NCBI RefSeq assembly: GCF_902167145.1
Contig: NC_050098.1
Location: 108,166,207 to 108,230,206, forward strand
Length of the DNA: 64,000 nt
Direction of reading: 5' to 3'
Origin: Zea mays
Lineage: Eukaryota; Streptophyta; Magnoliopsida; Poales; Poaceae
The translations under genes and the position numbers were made by a program. Below, piece after piece: positions 56,764 through 64,000 of this stretch. The notes beneath the pieces were generated by a model that saw nothing but the letters and a program-made list of their open reading frames with translations, made no database searches and was not told where the DNA came from. Every line of letters starts with the position of its first letter. Positions within the stretch are counted from its first letter, which is position 1.

Positions 56764-57894
56764 CCTACTATATAGAAGAGGCGCAGGAGGAGTCCTCATC
56801 AAGTGCATTCACTCAGCTACTGGAAAGTAGCTGTTGGACGAGATCCATGCTGGGCAATGTGGCATGCATGTGACATCACTGACTTTGGTAGGGAAGGCTT
56901 TCAGGTTCGGGTTCTAATGGCCAACTGCGAAGAATGACACAGCAGAGTTAGTCCAAAAGTGTGAGGCATGCCAATTCTTATTAGAGCAACACTACCTACC
57001 CGTGCAACAGTTGCAGACTATTCCTGTAACCTGGCCATTTGCATCCTGGCGGTTGGACATGATTGGGCCCTTCACGAAAGCTCAAGGGGGATACACGCAC
57101 ATACTGGTCGCCATTGATAAATTCACAAAGTGGGTAGAATACAAACCCATCGCCTCTTTGACCTTGGCAAAGGCAGTGGAGTTCATTTATGAAATAATGT
57201 TCAGGTTTGGAATACCTAACAGCATCATTACAAACCTGGGATCTAACTTCACCAGCTCAGAGTTCTTTGACTTCTGCGAATAGAGGAGCATTCAGATCAA
57301 GTATACATCAATGGCACACCCAAGAGCTAAAGGGTAGGTGGAAAGAGCCAACAGGATGATACTCGATGCACTCAGGAAAAATGTGTTTGACAAGAGCGAG
57401 AAGCTCGCAGGAAATGGATTAGGGAACTACCATATGTAGTCTGGAGCTTGCGAACCCAGCCAAGCAGAGCTTTACACAGAAACACCCCATTCATCATGGT
57501 ATATGGGTCGGAGGCAGTGTTACCAGCAAATCTGATCTTTGGAGAACCCAGATTAACATTCGAAAGCATAGCCAAAGCAGAAGCAACCAGGCTGGAGGAC
57601 ATCGACATACTAGAGGAAGAACAGCTGAATGTGGTCATTCAGTCGGCCAGATACCAGCAGACCCTGAGGCGCTATCACGACAAAGTAGTGCGGCATCGAT
57701 CCTTTGTAGTGGGAGATTTGGTCCTCTGCCGAGTGCTGACGGGAGAAGGATGGCACAAATTGTCACCACCATGGGAAGGGTCATTCATCGTTGCAGAGGC
57801 TACCCGGCCAGAATCCTACTGGCTCACTCAAATGGATGGCACCGAAGTGGGAAATTCGTTGAATATTGAGCACCTCAGGAAATTCTATCCATAG
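56764..57894 (+). pseudogene. Integrase of the plus Tat element
   Basis: Continues the polyprotein cut at 33018. Zinc region HAGQCGMHV to CEACQF (about 56845-56975, with a stop inside), then core WRLDMIGPFTKAQGG. The second catalytic site reads ITNLGSNF, so Asp has become Asn. The Glu motif HPRAKG-stop-VERAN at about 57315-57350 has a Gln-to-stop change. The tail 57448-57894 is open (SEAVLPANLIFGEPR, LRRYHDKVVRH, GDLVLCRVLTGEGW, KLSPPWEGSFIV). It cannot catalyse integration. The end TAG at 57892-57894 matches the normal end of the polyprotein. Confidence 0.85.
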
Positions 57895-58029
57895 CAATGC
57901 CTCAAAGCTCTTGGGGACGAGTTGTACTTTGTAAGCAGAAGGTTTCATTATCAATAAAGCTTCCATGTTCCAAGGCATACAAGTTCTTGATCAACAACTG
58001 ACCTAGGTCGGACTCAACTTGAAATCGGC
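57895..58029 (+). other. Spacer after integrase of the plus Tat element
   Basis: A short non-coding link with CAATAAAGCTTCC near 57951, then the 89-bp array. Nothing else seen. Confidence 0.5.
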
Positions 58030-58720
58030 GTGGCACTCTTACACGACTTAGGGTGATCACTATACCCTACTAACAGAGCAATCAACTTAAGTCGGAAATG
58101 CCTTAAGTCTGTGCGACGTGCTCACGCTTACACGACTTAGGGTGATCACTATACCCTACTAATGGAGCAATCGACTTATGTCGGAAATGCCTTAAGTCGG
58201 TGCGACATGCTCACGCTTACACGACTTAGGGTGATCACTATACCCTACTAACGGAGCAATCGGCTTAAGTCGGAAATGCCTTAAGTCAGAGCGACATGCT
58301 CATGCTTACATGACTTAGGGCGATCACTATACCCTACTAACGGAGCAATCGGCTTAAGTAGGAAACGCCTTAAGTCGGTGCGACATGTTCACGCTTACAC
58401 GACTTAGGGTGATCACTATACCCTAATAACGGAGCAATCGGCTTAAGTTGGAAATGCCTTAAATCGGTGTGACATGCTCACGCTTACATGACTTAGGGTG
58501 CCCACTATACCCTGCTAACGGAGCAATCAGCTTAAGTCGGAAACGCCTTAAGTCGGTGCGACATGCTCATGCTTAAATGAATAGGGGTGATTACTATACC
58601 CTACTAACGAAACAGTTAGCTCAAATCAGGAATGCCTCAAAGTAAAACAACATGTTCACATATTCGAGGGTGGTCTCAACGCCCTGCTAACAGAACAATC
58701 AGTTCAAGTGTAGCGTGGTT
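58030..58720 (+). repeat. 89-bp tandem repeat array of the plus Tat element
   Basis: About eight units. ACACGACTTA or its variant starts at 58041, 58130, 58219, 58308, 58397, 58486 and 58575, an exact 89-bp period. The unit includes GGGTGATCACTATACCCTA and GGAGCAATCGGCTTAAGTCGG. The last unit is diverged. Related repeats lie past the integrase of the minus element (17966-18340). Confidence 0.9.
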
Positions 58721-58802
58721 ACACGCACATGAAATCCATGATACACTGTCTCGCTAAAGAATACTAACTCAATGAAAAGTATTTTCTCATCCGGACGAAT
58801 CA

Positions 58803-61176
58803 CTATGCAGGAGCATTTTTGTAGGAAGCCTCGCCAGCAGGAGTAGCAGAGGAAGAAGGTTTGTTCACGCCAGCATGTGCAGCAAGAACGTCGGCAACAA
58901 TGTCCTCAGGCACCACAACACCAGGCCTTCTCATCAGAATTCGCCCGATACTGACAGCCTTGTCCATGGCTTTGTCGCACATTGCTTTCATAACAACACG
59001 GTCATCCTCTAATGCCTTGATGTTGTGACGAGCGACTTCTAGCTCTAGCATGACAAGTTTCTTTGAAGCGCGCAACTCCTTGATGACAGAATCCTTCGAA
59101 GACAACAGCTTACCAAGTTGTGACACTTTAGTCTGGGAGGCCCTCAGCTCATCCCTATGATGGTCCAACTCCGACATAGTAAAGCGATGACTCCTCTCCA
59201 GGATAGTGAGGGAATTGCTAGAGTCACGATATAATATATCCAGATTGTCACGAGAAGCAAGAAACCTTCACCTCTCATCCTACAGGCAAGAAAAGCACGA
59301 AGCATCGAAGCAAAGGGGCAAAGCAGAAGCAGTTAGGAAAATCTACCTCATGAGCCATCTTCTCTGAATCGAGTTGGGCATTCAAGGAAGAATTCAAGGT
59401 CCGAGCGATGTCCAAGAATGCAGAAACCTAGTTCAGATCAGCTTGACTCTGGGTATACCTTTCCTCAGTATCAGAACACCGTTGAGTCAAAGCTGGCAAA
59501 GCAACAGGAAAAATATAAGGTGTAAAACAAGAGAAGCAATAAACAGCAAAAGGAAGTTGCAGACCCATTAACCAATGTTGGCAGACTTTAGATCATCTAT
59601 TTGCCTCTGAAGCAGGAGAGGATTCCACTACATCAAAGACGAAACATGATCGGGGACAGGAGTGCCGCAAGATTCCAACTGGGCAGATACAGAGTTGAGA
59701 ACATTCTGCAAGCTCAAAAGTTAGCAAGAGAACTCGTTTGTCAACATAAATAATGAAAGGCAAAGATCGGCTCGCCTGGAGGTTAGAAAGAAATAAAGGA
59801 AATCCCAGAGCTGGAGGCATCGGTGCATTCTGATGATGGAGTGTTGACAGGGACAATGGTGAGAGTATCACTCGGGGGGACCTCAGCTCCGACAGCAGGC
59901 GGTAGATTCCCAGCATCCAGGTCACCGGCCTCTAAGGTGACCGGACCGACAAGAGCAGTTGGCATATTCCTCATATTGAACCAGGGGTGATCCGACGTGA
60001 ACATCCATGGAGGCAGCCGAAGAGGAACCAAGCTCGGCACCCTTGGAGGCTGGGTCATCCCCAGAACCACCCTCGGGGGCTGGGTTATCCTTAGCAGCAC
60101 CTTCAGAAGCTGAAGCACCCTCGGTCGTATCCACAGGAGCTGGGTGACCCTGGCCGGCAACGTCAAGAGCAGTGTGTCCCCATGAGCTAGACCACCCTCC
60201 AAGGTCGACGAAGCATGAGAAACTATCTGGGTTATCTCTTGCCCGATAGGATTACCAGCCAAAGGGATGTCATCCGGGACCTCTGTACTTATGACAGAAC
60301 TTTTAGTTTCATGAGGCTCCAATAAAAGTTCTTCAGGGATAATTTCCTCTAATGCATTGGGATGTCACTGCTCCTACTGTTGCGGCTGTTCTTGCGAATC
60401 AACGGGACCCCTTCCTCCTCTTCATCCTCATCAAGCACACGACCACTAACTCTAACACCATCACAACCTCCAATGTCATCCTCGAGGTTGGTGCTCGCCG
60501 GGCCACCACTGAGGACTGAGGTCGTAGGATCAGCATCCAGTTCCAAGCCTGATGACCGCCGAAGTCTTTTCTTTCTTTTCTTCCCCTCGGCAGGCGTAGC
60601 TGGATGGCTCATTCAACGCGATCGTTTGCGACGAACACTTCTAGGACTCTGAACTCCTTCATCCTCGCCAAGGCCATGTCCAGTTACAATAGTCGCCGAC
60701 TTAGTACGGGCAGAGTTAGACGATTCACTCGCCAGCATACTGAGAACAGCGTTCACCTCAGCCTCATCAGAAGTTGTTGGCATCTGGAAATGGGTCTGTC
60801 TCTCCTCTTCAGGGAGATTTCAGAAGGGAGCAATGAAAGCCTCAATATCCTCAGGGGAGGGTCGCACTCTATGACCTAGATTACCATCTTGAGCAGGAGG
60901 CTTGGAGACGAACTCAGAAACGGGGCTCTGTGGAGGAAGATTCCAAGCAGAATAACATAAAGGAGCACTAGCATTCGAAATCTTGCCTCTCAGCATCAAA
61001 TCAATTCGGCTCAGTATGTCTTCTTCAGGAATCCGTCTGTTGGTAACTCGGGTAGGGTCATTGACCCCAGCATACAGATAGGTCGGGTAAACTCTATCTT
61101 TTAGAGGTTGAATATTTTTGAAAACAAAATAAGCAACTAGCGTCGTTTTGCGTAACATGGCACCGGTTGGACTCAA
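58803..61176 (-). pseudogene. Antisense coiled-coil gene of the plus Tat element
   Basis: Read against pol. Pieces in order: 61176-60820 (MSPTGAMLRKTTLVAYFVFK, ending RPSPEDIEAFIAPF), 60612-60349 (KKRKKRLRR and an acidic DEDEEEEG run), 60322-59783 (Pro/Val-rich), then a coiled-coil end 59177-58803 (ELDHHRDELRASQTKVSQL, AVSIGRILMRRPGVVVPED). Frames change and stops occur near 60820 and 60600. Non-coding gaps at about 59780-59180 may hold introns. The layout (basic/acidic middle, coiled-coil tail) is like the antisense genes of elements 1, A and B, but I see no direct sequence match and no Transposase_28 motif here. Function unknown. Confidence 0.6.
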
Positions 61177-61589
61177 GTCAACTGCTCAGGCAAATGATTA
61201 CACCCCTCCGTCACATCAAATTACTACTTCAGGACAACATGATAAACACCTTTCCCGGGGCAGACACCCTTTGGGCACACCCATTGGGTGTATCGCCCAG
61301 AATCTTCAAGATTTTCTGCAATGAGGATACCAGCAAAATATACGCAATGAATGTACCATGACAAAAAGAGAAGATCGGCTGAAACGGGAGGAAGTCCAAA
61401 TATGGTTACTGAAGCGCAAGTCCAGTCAATAAAGGCATTAAAGTACAGGGTTGAGTGGTGTCCATCCGGGGGTCCTCTGTTTCAACCAGCCAGATGTCCA
61501 ACTTGTCACCGATCAAATTGATTCCAGACCTAACAAGGCATGGACAGATGGCGTTATCGGGCAATTCTGAAAATTATTTTGAAAACGGT
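61177..61589. other. Unassigned stretch of the plus Tat element
   Basis: Minus-strand codons upstream of 61176 do not give a convincing protein. It may hold the lost front of the antisense gene. One CACCCATTGGGTG motif lies at about 61278. Confidence 0.4.
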
Positions 61590-61910
61590 ACAAGATGAAG
61601 ACATTTGAATTGATTATTTCAAAATCAACTCAAAGCTCGGGGGCTACACCCATTGGGTGCACCACAGATTCACAATGCCTTGAAACTAAATGTTGATTTC
61701 AAAAGCAAAAGGATGACGACCTTTGAATGGATTACCTCTAAAATTCACTCAAAGCTTGGGGGCTACACCCATTGGGTGCACCTTTGGTGCACCCAACAGA
61801 TTCACAATGCTTTGAAGCTAAATGTTGATTTCAAAGCAAAAGGATGAAGACCTTTGAAGGATTACCTCTAAAATCCACTCAAAGCTCAGGGGCTACACCC
61901 ATTGGGTGCA
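61590..61910 (+). repeat. 119-130-bp tandem repeat with purine-tract motif
   Basis: Units with CAAAGCTCGGGGGCTACACC then CATTGGGTGCACC start at 61631, 61750 and 61880. The stretch between is AAATGTTGATTTCAAA..GATGA(C/A)GACCTTTGAA. The GCTCGGGGGCTAC part looks like a Tat polypurine tract. The array stops at 61910 where an LTR is inserted. Confidence 0.8.
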
Positions 61911-64000
61911 CTGTAACACTCCAAAATCACATCCTAAATAAATTAGGAAACTCATTTATTAATTTAAATAAATATGTTTCAAATAAGAGATTACCTAAAA
62001 GATTCCTATGTGAGCTATCATTTGTGTTAAAGATCTATTCTCTAAAAAAAGTTAAACTAGTTCTTAATATAGAGTTTACATAAGAAATTATATCCTTTTA
62101 AATAAATATGTGAAGATTATATATTTATTTTATTATACTTCTAAAATGTGGCTATGTGTTTGAAATATTTTCTTTAATAATTATTATTGTAAAACATCTT
62201 AAATAAATTATTCTTATTGATTTTCATTTGCTTGAATAGATAAATGAATACAGTTGCATCTTATGTTGTGTTTCTGATATGTGCATTTGAACTTAAGTTT
62301 GCAAATTTAAAACATAGTTGAAATTGTAATTTGAACCAAAAACCGAAATAGAAAATAAAATAAGAAAAAAAAGAGGCGAAGAAAACTCACCTGGTATCAC
62401 GTCGGCCAAAAGCACTTGTGCGGGCCCATTTATTTTTCCAACTCCCTTCACGTGATCATGCCATGGGTGTATTTCTTGTTTTCTTTAATTCTCAAACCGT
62501 AAATATCATCGCAGTGATATCTGCATGCAAATAAAGCCGCTTAACGTGGTTACCTGGACCGCCCCGTCTTCGCTAAACAAACATGCTCCCGAGCGTCGAG
62601 CGGTTTGGTTGCGTGAAATCCGGCAAAGTCTGCTCGCTTCTCCCAGCCAGGACTTCTCTGCGAAGAGTATATATATACACGCGTACCTTGCCCACTGCTT
62701 ATCCAAGCCAACCAAACAAACTCCATAGGGGCACCATCGGTGCAGACAGATAGGGAGGGAAAAGCCTCGCCGCCGCCGTAGTCATCACCAGCCTGCACCA
62801 TCGCCCGAGCGCTGCAAGGAACCTGGTGGCCGGAAAATCATTCACGACAAGGAGTGCGTAGTCGGATTGTTGTGCCGTGGCCGAGTTCCTCTACGTATTG
62901 GCGCCGGTAAATTTTCTATCCATAGATTCGCTGTTCCTATTTCCTGTATATTCCCTAGACACGCCAATAGGAACCACCAGGATGCTAGATCGCCTACCAC
63001 GGCAATAGCGCAACCGTCGTGGTTTTGCCTCGCCCCACGGTTCAGACAAGAGGTGGAAGATGACCTGGGAACCGTAGATCTTGCAATGTATGGTCGAGAT
63101 TAAATCGTGGCGATACCCCTTCGCCCCATTAAATAACGGCCGTCGATTTCCGATCCTATGGTAATCATCGTGTACCGGTTCAGGCGAGGAAAAGATTTAA
63201 TCTGAGCCCTTGCTTTCTGATCGGACGACTCTAACCACCCGATACCCCTTCGACGCACTAGTTTTGTTAAAGAGTCCCTGGACAATTTAATAATAAACCC
63301 GCAGTCCCAAGCAGTTGAAGGAACCTTACACTGAGATCCTGGAATTTTTAGATAGCACCCTGCAGTTCTTTGTATTATTGCGCGTAGTCCAGATAACAAA
63401 TAAAATCATAGAAATTCATTCTAAATTCATTTTTAATACAAAAATAATGGTAGAAAATTGTATAAATTATAGAAAATTCATATTAAATTCTTTTTAGTCC
63501 ATTCCAGTTCCTATATTTTTGTAATTTTATTGTTCATCATCTAGTACCACTGTTTTGACATGAAAACCATATTAAAATGTATCTCTTAATCAATCTTGTA
63601 TCAAATACATAAAACCTTTAGAAATTCATAACTTAAAATCCATTACTCCAAATTGATTCATTCTAGTGGAATTAATTTTGTTTAAGTATTGTTTATCACC
63701 TAGTACCTTTATCTAACCATGAAACTTGATTTAAAATTATTCACATGAATTACTCTATTCTAGGTACTTAATAACTACATAAAATCATAACTCAATGACC
63801 GTAACCCCGATTTTAGTGGTTATCGTTCCCACGATCTCGTAGCGACGCGAAGATCATTATTATTCATTTTGTACTTATGTTTGGTGTGATGTTAATTTTA
63901 TCTATACCATGTTTGTTTGTATTGCTACGACTAGTGCGAGGACACGAGTCATCTGAAAAGCAAGTTGGTACCTAGAATCTCAAGTCCCAGGCAAGTTGTG
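61911..64000 (+). repeat. LTR of the Tekay-like family (plus), running off the window
   Basis: Starts TGTAACACTCCAAAATC and follows the same order as 22879-26093: AT-rich start, A/G-rich tract (62340-62375), promoter-like region, GC-richer part, then the block matching 24690-24890 at 63790-64000. About 2.1 kb of an expected 3 kb is present. It is inserted at the end of the plus Tat element. Confidence 0.75.
62668..62677 (+). promoter_or_regulatory. TATA box of the LTR at 61911
   Basis: TATATATATA followed by CACGCGTACC and a C-rich start region. It lies in the position of the solo-LTR TATA box. Confidence 0.5.

Overview
This is plant nuclear DNA, almost certainly from a large grass genome. 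Grande-like and cinful/RIRE2-like Ty3/gypsy elements together with a Sirevirus whose LTRs carry CACCGGACAGTCCGGTG palindromes point to Andropogoneae (maize and relatives). That assignment rests on family resemblance, not on a search. The window is a nest of LTR retrotransposons plus one hAT DNA transposon. I see no intact host gene, no tRNA or rRNA gene and no CRISPR. The only stretch without clear transposon content is about 11354-13256.

Layout. (1) 1-631 and 10209-11353 are one plus-strand LTR with palindromic TGTCACACCC/GGGTGTGACA ends, split by Grande-like element 1 (632-10208, TSD ATAAT). Element 1 has pol but no gag. (2) 11354-13256 is low-repeat sequence with a possible MITE. (3) 13257-21491 is a minus-strand cinful/RIRE2-like (Tat) element running from its 3' end into RT. 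It is interrupted by a deleted hAT (13552-15069, TSD GGTCTAGG) and by a minus LTR (15783 to about 17965). (4) 21492-22878 is another minus LTR, cut by a plus LTR (22879-26093) that is followed by an initiator-Met PBS and a gag start. (5) 27721-61910 is a plus-strand Tat element in three pieces (27721-29409, 32383-33018, 56764-61910). It is split by a solo LTR (29410-32382, TSD GCACC) and by Grande-like element A (33019-56758). A in turn holds Grande-like element B (34027-41374) and a minus-strand Sirevirus (43291-52359, TSD CATAG). (6) 61911-64000 is the start of another plus LTR of the first family.

Common theme. Elements 1, A and B each carry, past their coding part, a 42-bp tandem array, a CAT-rich tract, and a gene on the opposite strand that starts near the 3' LTR. 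That antisense gene has a Transposase_28-like ('putative gypsy type transposon') domain, a low-complexity middle and a coiled-coil tail. It has its own TATA box and two short GT-AG introns at the same positions in all three elements. The plus Tat element carries an antisense coiled-coil gene as well. Element 1 keeps pol and lacks gag. A and B keep gag and lack pol. All copies are broken by stops and frameshifts.

Nearly all coding entries are therefore pseudogenes. LTR pairs differ by roughly 5-7% by eye, mostly transitions, so the insertions are not recent.
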